Below, one piece after another: positions 25,176-33,900 of a stretch of DNA of 64,000 nt. A program made the translations under genes and the position numbers. The first letter of the stretch is position 1. Each line of letters opens with the position of its first letter. Source of the stretch: Leeuwenhoekiella aestuarii (GTDB taxonomy: Bacteria > Bacteroidota > Bacteroidia > Flavobacteriales > Flavobacteriaceae); contig NZ_QOVJ01000008.1 of assembly GCF_004104055.1 (NCBI RefSeq), positions 98,135 through 162,134 on the forward strand, in the 5' to 3' direction. The notes under the pieces were generated by a model. It was given only the letters and a program-made list of their open reading frames with translations. It did no database searches and was not told the origin of the DNA.

Positions 25176-25934
25176 TTAATTTAAAGTTTCTTGCGACAAC
25201 TTATGAAACTCTTTACTTCGTTTTAACAGATAATCTAAAAATCGTATTTGATTTTTCTTTTGCAGCAAACGCGCATCTACTTGCCGACTCTCACAATAGT
25301 CAAAAAACATACCTTCTTCTTTGGCGCTAATTTCTAATTGATTTCTCAATAGATTTTTATCAAAAAAAGCATCGGTTTTAAAAAAAGCTACTAGTTCTTC
25401 TAGCTCAAGGATTCTAAAATGGTTGGGATTGGACTTCTCTTTTTTAGGCTTCTTATTATTTTTAAAAAGCATTCTACCAATAGCGATAAAATCAATCCCT
25501 GAACCCGAAGATGGCGGACTATACTTTCCGTAATTTTCCTGTATATCCTTCTGCAGCCAGGTGTTGAAATTCTTATCGTATTCCACTACACTGAATTCTT
25601 TAATTTTTGAAGTGGTGCTTGTAAGTCGCACTTCTTCTAATTGATTCAAAACTTCTTTAAGCTCTACGACCCACTTCTCTTCAAGCTGATACGGCTGCAC
25701 TTTAAATTTTTGAGTCCCAAAAAACGAAGCGCTAAAAATGAGAGAGTCTCCTACTGCTGCAGCGATTTCAAAATTCCCCCACTTATCTGTAGAGACCATT
25801 TTATCTTGAGTAGTATTAATGATAAGTACGCCTTCTTTAGTCTTATCCTCAGCATATACTTTACCCGCAGTAGTCTGAGAATGAATTTTAATTCCGAAGA
25901 AAATAATGAAAAGGCAACTGAAAATTCTTGGCAT
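25176..25934 (-). CDS. Secreted protein with carboxypeptidase-regulatory-like domain (paralogue 2)
   Basis: 252 residues with a signal peptide (about 1-19, ending IKIHS), then TTAGKVYAEDKTKEGVLIINTTQDKMVSTDKWGNFEIAA, the same beta-sandwich as its neighbour, then VWVVELKEV-like, GSGIDFIAIGRMLFKN and MFFDYCESRQVDARLLQKKNQIRFLDYLL. It is upstream of paralogue 1 on the same strand and likely co-transcribed. The pair arose by tandem duplication, and the divergence suggests the duplication is old. No function assigned. Confidence 0.78.
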   Translation of the reverse strand: MPRIFSCLFIIFFGIKIHSQTTAGKVYAEDKTKEGVLIINTTQDKMVSTDKWGNFEIAAAVGDSLIFSASFFGTQKFKVQPYQLEEKWVVELKEVLNQLEEVRLTSTTSKIKEFSVVEYDKNFNTWLQKDIQENYGKYSPPSSGSGIDFIAIGRMLFKNNKKPKKEKSNPNHFRILELEELVAFFKTDAFFDKNLLRNQLEISAKEEGMFFDYCESRQVDARLLQKKNQIRFLDYLLKRSKEFHKLSQETLN

Positions 25935-25986
25935 AAACTAGATCTGTGCTTAAAAGACCCGAGTTTTACGCCTGCGTTGCATCAAT

Positions 25987-26439
25987 TTATACCCGCACAG
26001 CGTCTGGCACCAGGCCGGTATAATCACCTCCATTACGTATTACATCTCGCACTATAGAAGAAGATATATAACTTTTACCCGAAGAAGTCAATAAGAAAAC
26101 TGTCTCTATTTGAGACAGCTTTCTATTCGTATGTGCGATTGCTTTCTCAAACTCAAAATCACCTGGATTGCGTAAACCTCTCAAGATAAACCCGGAATCT
26201 GTAGCATTACAAAAATCAACCGTCAGCCCTTTATAAGTCATTACTTTTATCTTGGGCTCATCTTTAAATGATTCTTTCAAAAAATGCTCGCGCTGCTCCA
26301 GACTGAACATATATTTTTTATCTGCATTCACACCTATAGCCAGAATGATCTCATCAAAAAGTTTGAGTCCGCGCTCTATAATATCATAATGACCTAAAGT
26401 AAGTGGATCAAAAGATCCGGGAAATACAGCACGTTTCAT
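25987..26439 (-). CDS. coaD: Phosphopantetheine adenylyltransferase
   Basis: Adenylates 4'-phosphopantetheine, the penultimate step of coenzyme A synthesis. 150 residues, a nucleotidyltransferase fold. AVFPGSFDPLTLGHYDIIERG carries the (T/H)xGH motif, followed by RGLRNPGDFEFEKAIAHTNRKL and ISSSIVRDVIRNGGD. Full length for the family. It lies downstream of ddl on the same strand, 99 nt apart. Confidence 0.96.
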   Translation of the reverse strand: MKRAVFPGSFDPLTLGHYDIIERGLKLFDEIILAIGVNADKKYMFSLEQREHFLKESFKDEPKIKVMTYKGLTVDFCNATDSGFILRGLRNPGDFEFEKAIAHTNRKLSQIETVFLLTSSGKSYISSSIVRDVIRNGGDYTGLVPDAVRV

Positions 26440-26538
26440 AGTTAGTTTTTCAAGGTTGAAAATGAAATATAAAAATACAAATTATAGCTGGCTTTTAGGT
26501 TTCACCTAGTAAAACTCTGACTTCATATTTTGCATTTC

Positions 26539-27519
26539 TTACTTGGAGATCGCTTGCTGAATAACATTGTCAAACAAATCGGATAAATTGATACCGGCTA
26601 CCTTTGCCTGCTGCGGGATAATACTCGCCGGACTCAACCCCGGAGTGGTATTTACCTCTAAGAAATGCGGTTCGCCCCTATGAAAAATAAACTCTGCACG
26701 CGTAAGTCCTTTTAGCTTCAATAGTTTAAAAACCTTTTCTGCCTCGCGTTGCACCGCTTCTGTTTGTTCTGGTGAGATTCGGGCAGGTGTGATCTCCTGA
26801 CTCTTCCCTTCGTATTTGGCTTGATAATCAAAGAAATCATTCTCGCTAACAATTTCAGTTACTGGCAATGCCATTACCTTACCTCGATAATTGATCACAC
26901 CTACAGAAACTTCGGTACCCTCTAAGAAGGATTCAATAATAATTTCATCATCTTCTTTAAAAGAAACTACAATAGCCCCTTCAAGTTCTTCTTCTTCATA
27001 AACCTTAGAAACCCCAAAACTACTACCCGCTTTATTGGCTTTCACAAAACAAGGCAGCCCCACCTTCTCAACAATTTCTGAAGTATTGATTGCATCACCT
27101 GTATTCAACAGATAGTTTGTAGCTGTTTTTATACCATAGGCCTTCAAAACACTGATGCAGTCTCGCTTATTAAAAGTAAGTGCTGCTTCATAATAATTAC
27201 AAGCAGTTTGCGGAATACTAAGTAAGTTGAAATAAGCCTGTAGAATACCATCCTCTCCAGGCGTACCGTGAATGGAATTAAACACACAGTCAAAGGTGAT
27301 TTTAGTTCCTTCAACATTTATCGAAAAATCGTGTTTATCAACAGGAATGGGTTTATGGTCGGCGTGCTTACAAAACCAACCCTCTTTTAAAATATGAATG
27401 GGATAAACCGCATATTTTGAAGCATCAAGATGTTTGCAAACCGTATTTCCGCTCAATATAGAGATATTCACCTCACTGGAATATCCACCCATTACGACTG
27501 CAATATTTTTTTTTGACAT
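26539..27519 (-). CDS. ddl: D-alanine--D-alanine ligase
   Basis: ATP-grasp ligase that makes the D-Ala-D-Ala dipeptide for peptidoglycan, in the cytoplasm. 326 residues. Visible motifs: VVMGGYSSEVNISILSG (N-terminal domain), FNSIHGTPGEDGILQAYFNLLSIP, PCFVKANKAGSSFGVSKV, IIESFLEGTEVSVGVI and the C-terminal metal/D-Ala site FLEVNTTPGLSPASIIPQQ. It is divergent from the PASTA/rluD unit, as in many Flavobacteriia. Confidence 0.96.
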   Translation of the reverse strand: MSKKNIAVVMGGYSSEVNISILSGNTVCKHLDASKYAVYPIHILKEGWFCKHADHKPIPVDKHDFSINVEGTKITFDCVFNSIHGTPGEDGILQAYFNLLSIPQTACNYYEAALTFNKRDCISVLKAYGIKTATNYLLNTGDAINTSEIVEKVGLPCFVKANKAGSSFGVSKVYEEEELEGAIVVSFKEDDEIIIESFLEGTEVSVGVINYRGKVMALPVTEIVSENDFFDYQAKYEGKSQEITPARISPEQTEAVQREAEKVFKLLKLKGLTRAEFIFHRGEPHFLEVNTTPGLSPASIIPQQAKVAGINLSDLFDNVIQQAISK

Positions 27520-27589
27520 AGTAAAACAGAAAGCTTAACGTTAAGTATTTAGAAAGTCTGGCAAAATTGCTCAAATCTTTCAGTAAATC

Positions 27590-27730
27590 ACCTTGCAGGC
27601 AAACCTACGAGGTATTTAAATGATTTTTTTTAACTACGAGGCAAGCCTCGAAACATTTAAACTTCGATTATCGAGTAAATTTTAAAACAAGATAATTTTC
27701 AACTCATTCAATCCTCGATTATCGAGTAAA
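27590..27730. repeat. Family C element with two TCGATTATCGAGTAAA blocks
   Basis: ACCTTGCAGGCAAACCTACG-AGG, then GAGGCAAGCCTCGAAACATT, then TCGATTATCGAGTAAA at 27664-27679, repeated at 27715-27730. The same 16-mer is inside the trp leader ORF (11394-11409). Confidence 0.65.
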
Positions 27731-27785
27731 CAAGGCTTCAAAGAACGTTATTTTTAGAATAAATAGGCAAAAAAAATGATTGCAA

Positions 27786-27816
27786 TTGAGCGTCAGCCAA
27801 TTTTAAACTAAGTTTG
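27786..27816 (+). promoter_or_regulatory. Candidate promoter of the PASTA-rluD unit
   Basis: TTG (27786-27788), 20 nt, TAAGTTTG (27809-27816). The start codon is 21 nt downstream at 27838. Confidence 0.6.
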
Positions 27817-27837
27817 TAGCCGCAAAATCGCGTACCT

Positions 27838-28461
27838 ATGGGATTCTTTAAATTTTTATTTAGCAAGACCTTTTTAATGCAGCTTGTGCTCGCAGTACTA
27901 GCTCTTGTTATACTAACCTTCGTGCTGCTGTATGGGCTGCGCGCTTCTACCAATCACGACGAACGCATTGCCGTGCCAGACCTCAGCAAAATGTCTCTGG
28001 GACTGGTACAACAAGAGCTTGACAACGCAGATTTAAACTATGTCGTTATAGACTCTTCTAACTATAACCCAGACTATCCTACTTTTTCTGTAATAGAGCA
28101 AAATCCCGCTGCCGGTAAATTTGTAAAAGAAGGAAGAAAAATATATCTAGTGCTCAACCCAAGTGGATTTCGTGAAATTGAAATCCCACAATTGGTAGGA
28201 AGAACACAACGCCAAGTAGAACCAACGCTTTTGGCTCTTGGTTTTAAAATAGGCAAAATAGATTACCGCGATCATATTTCGCCAGACGAAGTTTTAGAAT
28301 TGAGACACGACGGACAAACAATACAAGCAGGTGACGCCCTGCGTAAAACTTCTGTTATTGACATGGTAGTAGGCAACGGCAAAGGCAGTTATCGCACTTC
28401 AGGAGACGCAGCAGAAGATTCTATTAACGAGGCAGATGATTTAGAAGATGCAGGATATTAA
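27838..28461 (+). CDS. Membrane-anchored PASTA-domain protein
   Basis: 207 residues: short cytoplasmic N-terminus, one membrane helix (about residues 13-33, FLMQLVLAVLALVILTFVLLYGL), then PASTA repeats (VPDLSKMSLGLVQQELDNADL..., IPQLVGRTQRQVEPTLLALG..., and a degenerate third) and an acidic tail. PASTA domains bind muropeptides or beta-lactams in kinases and PBPs, but there is no kinase or PBP domain here. Its position next to ddl suggests a cell-wall role. The tail overlaps the rluD start by 14 nt. Confidence 0.87.
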   Translation: MGFFKFLFSKTFLMQLVLAVLALVILTFVLLYGLRASTNHDERIAVPDLSKMSLGLVQQELDNADLNYVVIDSSNYNPDYPTFSVIEQNPAAGKFVKEGRKIYLVLNPSGFREIEIPQLVGRTQRQVEPTLLALGFKIGKIDYRDHISPDEVLELRHDGQTIQAGDALRKTSVIDMVVGNGKGSYRTSGDAAEDSINEADDLEDAGY

Positions 28462-29482
28462 TACCGAAGGACCAGACGAGCAGGATGATGAATTGTATGA
28501 GCATTACAGCTTTACCGCAGGTAAAGGTCAGGAACCTCTACGTGTAGATAAATTCTTGATGAATTTTATCGAAAAAGCAACACGTAATAAAATTCAACAA
28601 GCAGCAAAAAACGGAAATATTCAAGTTAACGGAGTTGTTGTTAAACAGAATTACAAAGTAAAAGCTGATGATGTGGTGCGCGTGCTATTTGAACACCCGC
28701 CGTATGAGTTTTTATTGACGCCGGAAGATATCCCTCTGGATATTGTTTATGAAGATGACACCCTTCTCGTAGTTAACAAGCCTGCCGGAATGGTCGTTCA
28801 TCCCGGTCATGGCAATTACAGCGGCACCCTGATCAATGCGCTGATCTATCATTTTGAAAACCTACCGGAAAACAGCAGCGGCAGACCCGGTCTCGTTCAC
28901 CGTATAGACAAAGACACCAGCGGTCTTCTTGTAGTAGCTAAAACCGAAGCTGCAATGACCCATCTTGCTAAACAATTCTTTGACAAAACCAGCGAACGGG
29001 AATACATCGCTATTGTTTGGGGTAATGTAGAAGCAGAGAGCGGCACTATAGAAGGTCATATAGGTCGTCATCCTAAAAACCGCATGCAAAACACAGTTTA
29101 TGAAGATGGTGATCAGGGTAAAGAAGCCGTAACGCATTATGCAGTATTAGAGCGTTTAGGTTATGTGACCAACATCTCATGCAGGCTTGAAACAGGTCGA
29201 ACGCATCAGATTAGAGTGCATATGAAGTACATTGGCCATACCCTCTTTAATGACGAGCGCTATGGTGGTGATGCTATTTTAAAAGGAACAACCTTTACGA
29301 AGTACAAACAGTTTGTAGATAACTGCTTTAAAATATTACCCAGACAAGCCTTACATGCTAAGACTCTGGGATTTGAACATCCTAAAACTGGCGAGTGGAT
29401 GCGTTTTGACAGCGAACTCCCAGAAGATATGGTTGCTTGTATTGAAAAGTGGCGCAGCTATGCCAAGCATGCTATGGAATAG
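28448..29482 (+). CDS. rluD: RluD-family 23S rRNA pseudouridine synthase
   Basis: 344 residues. An N-terminal S4 RNA-binding domain (LRVDKFLMNFIEKATRNKIQQAAKNGNIQVNG, about residues 27-60) is followed by the RluA-type catalytic domain with GLVHRIDKDTSGLLVVAKT (catalytic Asp in RIDKDTSG) and LETGRTHQIRVHMKYIGHTLFND. RluD isomerises three uridines in helix 69 of 23S rRNA. Family member assignment (RluD rather than RluA/C) rests on S4 domain and overall size. Translationally coupled to the PASTA gene. Confidence 0.9.
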   Translation: MQDINTEGPDEQDDELYEHYSFTAGKGQEPLRVDKFLMNFIEKATRNKIQQAAKNGNIQVNGVVVKQNYKVKADDVVRVLFEHPPYEFLLTPEDIPLDIVYEDDTLLVVNKPAGMVVHPGHGNYSGTLINALIYHFENLPENSSGRPGLVHRIDKDTSGLLVVAKTEAAMTHLAKQFFDKTSEREYIAIVWGNVEAESGTIEGHIGRHPKNRMQNTVYEDGDQGKEAVTHYAVLERLGYVTNISCRLETGRTHQIRVHMKYIGHTLFNDERYGGDAILKGTTFTKYKQFVDNCFKILPRQALHAKTLGFEHPKTGEWMRFDSELPEDMVACIEKWRSYAKHAME

Positions 29483-29501
29483 CCTTGCGCTATAAATACT
29501 A

Positions 29502-29509
29502 TACCTTTG
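29502..29509 (+). promoter_or_regulatory. -7 box almost touching the start codon of a small membrane protein
   Basis: TACCTTTG fits TAnnTTTG and ends 4 nt before the ATG at 29514, so the transcript would be leaderless or nearly so. The upstream TTG (29485-29487) has a short spacing of 14 nt, which weakens the call. Confidence 0.35.
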
Positions 29510-29513
29510 TATT

Positions 29514-29708
29514 ATGCTAGATTTTATACCTGAAAATTTACAATCCATTATAATTGTTATCGTACTGGCAGTGCTTTTTCTGGCAGTAATGGCAAATAAC
29601 AAGCGTAATCAAAGCAAATTACGTAAGCATAGAAAACGCAGTTTTAAAGCAGATTATATCGAGCGAAAAAAAGCTTTAGAACGCGAAGAGCAAGAAAAGG
29701 CCAAATAG
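29514..29708 (+). CDS. Small membrane protein, unknown
   Basis: 64 residues: a single membrane helix (about 12-27, IIIVIVLAVLFLAVMA) followed by a strongly basic, then Glu/Lys-rich helical tail (NKRNQSKLRKHRKRSFK...EREEQEKAK), probably cytoplasmic. Conserved-looking architecture for a flavobacterial small membrane protein but I recognise no family. 31 nt after rluD and on the same strand. Confidence 0.65.
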   Translation: MLDFIPENLQSIIIVIVLAVLFLAVMANNKRNQSKLRKHRKRSFKADYIERKKALEREEQEKAK

Positions 29709-29724
29709 CGATTCTACTATTAAT

Positions 29725-29739
29725 TTCCGCTATGCGGAA
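29725..29739. repeat. Family D hairpin TTCCGC-TAT-GCGGAA
   Basis: Perfect 6-bp inverted repeat with a 3-nt loop. The ATG at 29732 used by the longest adenosyltransferase frame is inside it. The same arms with loop AGA occur at 30831-30845. Confidence 0.6.
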
Positions 29740-30325
29740 TAAAACGATCCCTGTGAAAATTTATACTAAAACCGGTGATAATGGTACTACTGCCCTTTTT
29801 GGCGGCACTCGTGTTGCCAAGCACAATATTCGTATAGAGAGCTACGGCACATTAGATGAGCTCAATTCATACCTGGGACTGCTGCGAGATCAGAATATTG
29901 ATGCACACAGTAAAGAAGTACTGATCAAAATTCAGGAAAAACTTTTTGTAATCGGTGCAATTTTAGCAACAGACCCTGAGAAAGCAACTTTAAAAAACGG
30001 TAAAGAACGCCTGAATATTGATAAAGTAAGTCTTGACGATATTTCCTTTTTAGAAAATGAAATGGATACTATGGACGAGCAGTTACCGCCCATGACCCAT
30101 TTTATACTTCCTGGAGGACATCAAACCGTGTCATTCTGTCACATAAGCCGTTCAGTCTGTCGCAGAACAGAACGCCTTGCAACAGCTCTTTATCAGGAAG
30201 TTCCGTTTGAAGAAAACGCTTTAAAATATTTGAACCGTCTTTCTGACTATCTATTTGTGCTGGCACGAATGTTGTCAAAACAGCTACAAGCAGAAGAGAT
30301 TAAATGGATACCCGAAAAGAAATGA
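29732..30325 (+). CDS. Cob(I)alamin adenosyltransferase (PduO-type)
   Basis: Transfers the adenosyl group from ATP to cob(I)alamin. The 197-residue frame contains the PduO/MMAB hallmarks KIYTKTGDNGTTALFGGTRVAKHN (N-terminal ATP site), RIESYGTLDELNSYLGLLRD, FILPGGHQTVSFCHISRSVCRRTER and YLNRLSDYLFVLARMLSK. The ATG at 29732 lies in a repeat hairpin, so the native start may be the GTG at 29753, giving 190 residues that begin just before the core. No other cobalamin gene is in view. Confidence 0.92.
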   Translation: MRNKTIPVKIYTKTGDNGTTALFGGTRVAKHNIRIESYGTLDELNSYLGLLRDQNIDAHSKEVLIKIQEKLFVIGAILATDPEKATLKNGKERLNIDKVSLDDISFLENEMDTMDEQLPPMTHFILPGGHQTVSFCHISRSVCRRTERLATALYQEVPFEENALKYLNRLSDYLFVLARMLSKQLQAEEIKWIPEKK

Positions 30326-30424
30326 TTTTTAGGTTTTCTCCTGAAAAAATCAAACTTCAATGCTCGTAATCACAAGAGGTTACGTACGTTCTTAAAAATA
30401 ATTTTGAAATAATCTTCAATTTTC

Positions 30425-30454
30425 TTGGATTTTATGGTAATAAATTTATTTTTG
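30425..30454 (+). promoter_or_regulatory. Candidate promoter of the DUF2795 gene
   Basis: TTG (30425-30427), 19 nt, TATTTTTG (30447-30454). The ATG is 23 nt downstream. Confidence 0.6.
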
Positions 30455-30477
30455 CAAAAAAATAAATACGTTAACCT

Positions 30478-30699
30478 ATGTACTGGACATTAGAACTGGC
30501 TTCTCATTTGAGCGACGCACCTTGGCCTGCAACTAAAGATGAATTGATTGATTATGCGATTAGAACGGGAGCACCATTAGAGGTCGTAGAGAATTTACAA
30601 TCTATGGAAGACGAAGGTGATTCTTACGATTCTATCGATGAAATATGGCCAGACTATCCGTCTGATGACGACTACCTCTGGAACGAGGATGAATACTAG
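30478..30699 (+). CDS. DUF2795-family small acidic protein
   Basis: 73 residues: MYWTLELASHLSDAPWPATKDELIDYAIRTGAPLEVVENLQSM followed by a very acidic, aromatic tail (DEIWPDYPSDDDYLWNEDEY). The PWPATKDELIDYA core matches DUF2795, a short helical domain common in Bacteroidota. Function unknown. It is a single-gene unit with a good promoter and a terminator (30722-30750), upstream of secA. Confidence 0.85.
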   Translation: MYWTLELASHLSDAPWPATKDELIDYAIRTGAPLEVVENLQSMEDEGDSYDSIDEIWPDYPSDDDYLWNEDEY

Positions 30700-30721
30700 A
30701 TTTTACATCATGTAAACACAT

Positions 30722-30750
30722 AAAAAGTCTCGCTATGAGGCTTTTTTTTT
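30722..30750 (+). terminator. Terminator of the DUF2795 gene
   Basis: Stem AAAAAGTCTC/GAGGCTTTTT with one T-G pair, loop GCTAT, then nine T. Confidence 0.87.
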
Positions 30751-30830
30751 GCTTAAATTTGAAACGCTTGAAAAATATAGTGATCAAATAAGCTTTTAAA
30801 AATAAACAACCGGTTAATACTGGTTATTAC

Positions 30831-30908
30831 TTCCGCAGAGCGGAAAAAACAGGAAATTAATTTCCCGTTAAAAGAGCCACGGGGATCGAGAGACCCTTTG
30901 GCGGGAAT
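30831..30908. repeat. Repeat cluster upstream of secA
   Basis: Family D hairpin TTCCGC-AGA-GCGGAA (30831-30845), a perfect 14-bp palindrome GGAAATTAATTTCC (30852-30865), and a partial family C end (CCACGGGG...GAGACCCTTTGGCGGG, 30877-30905). This fills the secA 5' region; no consensus promoter is obvious there. Confidence 0.55.
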
Positions 30909-30925
30909 AAATTTAAATACCAATT

Positions 30926-33900
30926 ATGGGATTATTAGACAAAGTATTAAAGGTATTTGTAGGAGACAAATCTAAACAGGATGTCGCCGCAATTCAACCT
31001 ATTGTAGATCAGATAAAAAGTTTTGAAGCTGCTCTTGAAAAATTGTCTCACGATGAACTCAGGCAAAAGACCACAGCGTTTAAAGCCAAAATAGCTGATG
31101 CTCTTGCAGATACAAATGCTAAGCTACTCGCCCTTGAGAAAGAAGCAGACGAGACTGACGATATAGACCGCAAAGAAGAAATTTATGCTGAAATCGACAA
31201 GCTTAAAGATGAATCTTACTCAATAAGTGAAGGGGTTCTCAACGAAATACTGCCTGAGGCATTTGCTGTTGTAAAAGAAACCGCAAAACGATTTTTCCAC
31301 AATCCTCAAATCAAAGTTACAGCAAGTGCGTTTGACCGGGAGCTTAGCGCAGAACAAGCTTACGTTCAACTTGAAGGTGATGATGCCATTTGGTCTAACA
31401 GCTGGGATGCTGCAGGAAAACCAATAACCTGGGATATGATTCACTATGATGTGCAGCTTATAGGTGGTGTTGCAATGCATCAAGGTAAAATTGCAGAGAT
31501 GCAAACAGGTGAGGGTAAAACATTGGTTGCCACCCTTCCGGTTTATCTCAATGCCTTAACCGGAAACGGAGTTCACCTCGTTACTGTTAACGATTATCTT
31601 GCAAAACGAGATAGCGCATGGATGGCTCCTTTGTTTAACTTTCACGGTTTAACCGTAGACTGTATTGATTATCACAAACCCAATTCTGCAGCACGTCGTA
31701 AGGCCTATGCAGCAGATATAACCTATGGAACTAATAATGAATTTGGTTTTGACTACCTGCGTGATAATATGGCGCACGCACCCAATGATTTGGTGCAGCG
31801 CGCTCCCAACTATGCCATTGTAGATGAGGTCGACTCGGTATTAGTAGATGATGCGCGTACACCCTTGATTATTTCAGGTCCTGTACCAAAAGGAGATCAA
31901 CACGAGTTTGACGCTTTAAAACCTAAAATTGACAGCATCGTAAGCCTTCAACGTCAGCAATTAACAAGTGTATTAGCTGAAGCTAAAAAACTTATTGCTG
32001 CTGGAGATTCTAAAGAAGGAGCTATAAAATTATTACGGGTTTACAGAGGTCTTCCTAAAAACAAAGCACTTATAAAATATTTAAGTGAAGATGGGATTCG
32101 TCAACTTTTACAGAAGACCGAAAACCACTATATGCAAGACAACAATCGCGAAATGCACGTGATTGATGAAGATCTGTATTTCACTATAGATGAAAAGAAC
32201 AATCAGATAGAACTGACTGATAAGGGTATTGACCACCTTTCTGGTAAAGACGATCCTAACTTCTTTATCATGCCAGAAATGGGTGTTGAGATCAGCAAGA
32301 TCGAGAATGCCAACTTATCTCCAGAAGAAGAAGCTGAGAAAAAAGAAGAACTTTTTAGAGAATTCAGCGTTAAGAGTGAGCGCATTCACACGATGAATCA
32401 ATTGCTTAAGGCATACACCCTGTTTGAGAAAGACACCGAGTATGTGGTGATGGATAATAAAGTGAAAATCGTTGACGAGCAAACCGGTCGTATTATGGAT
32501 GGGCGTCGTTATAGCGATGGCTTACACCAGGCGATCGAAGCAAAAGAAAATGTAAAGATTGAAGATGCGACCCAAACTTTTGCAACAGTAACCCTTCAGA
32601 ATTACTTTAGAATGTACCGCAAATTGAGTGGTATGACGGGTACTGCGGTAACTGAAGCCGGTGAATTATGGGAAATCTATAAACTTGATGTTGTTGAAAT
32701 CCCTACAAATCGTCCTATCGCCCGTGATGATAAAGATGACAAGGTTTACAAAACCAAGCGTGAAAAATACAACGCTGTTATTGACGAAGTTCAGCATCTT
32801 GTTGAACAGAACAGACCGGTACTTATCGGTACAACATCCGTAGAGATTTCAGAATTATTAGGACGTATGCTTTCATTAAGAAAGATTCCTCATAATGTAT
32901 TGAATGCGAAACTCCATAAAAAAGAGGCTGATATTGTTGCTGATGCGGGTAACTCTGGTCAGGTGACAATTGCTACAAACATGGCGGGTCGTGGAACCGA
33001 TATTAAACTAAGTAAAGAAGTAAAAGAAGCAGGAGGTCTGGCCATTATAGGTACAGAACGTCACGATTCACGTCGTGTTGACCGCCAGTTAAGAGGGCGT
33101 TCTGGTCGTCAGGGAGATCCGGGCAGTTCACAGTTTTATGTGTCTCTTGAAGACAACCTGATGCGCTTGTTTGGTTCTGAACGTATCGCTAAAATGATGG
33201 ACCGAATGGGGCTTCAGGAAGGCGAAGTGATTCAGCATGGAATGATCTCAAAATCTATTGAACGAGCTCAGAAGAAAGTAGAAGAAAATAACTTTGGGGT
33301 TCGTAAGCGTTTGCTTGAGTATGATGATGTGATGAACGCACAACGTGAAGTTATTTACAAGCGTCGTTACCACGCGTTATTTGGAGAGCGTCTGCGTGTA
33401 GATATTGCTAATATGATCTACGACACTTCAGAAGTGATTGCTGAGACCAATAAAATGGCTCAGGACTTTAAGAATTTTGAATTTGAATTGATCCGTTTCT
33501 TCTCAATGAGCAGTCCGGTTGATGAAGCAGAATTTGGTAGTTCTTCAGCAAAACAACTTGCCGTAAAAGTGTATGATGCTGCGCTAAAACATTATAGAGA
33601 AAAAATGGAGCGTAATGCAGCAATTGCATTTCCTATCATTAGTAATGTTTACGAAAATCCAGACAGCAACTACGAACGCATCGTGGTTCCTTTCTCTGAC
33701 GGAAACAAAGAACTCAAAGTGGTTACAAACCTAAAAGAGGCTTATGAATCTCAAGGGAAACAACTTATCACAGACTTTGAGAAAAACATTACTCTTGCCA
33801 TTATAGATGATGCGTGGAAAACGCATTTACGCAAGATGGATGAATTGAAGCAGAGTGTACAGTTAGCGGTTCACGAACAAAAAGATCCATTATTGATCTA

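Larger units (their letters stand above)
27520..27837. other. 318-nt divergent spacer with repeats
   Basis: Between ddl (minus) and the PASTA gene (plus). It holds family C copy 5 (27590-27680), a further TCGATTATCGAGTAAA block at 27714-27730, and a plus-strand promoter candidate at 27786-27816. No gene seen. Confidence 0.65.
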
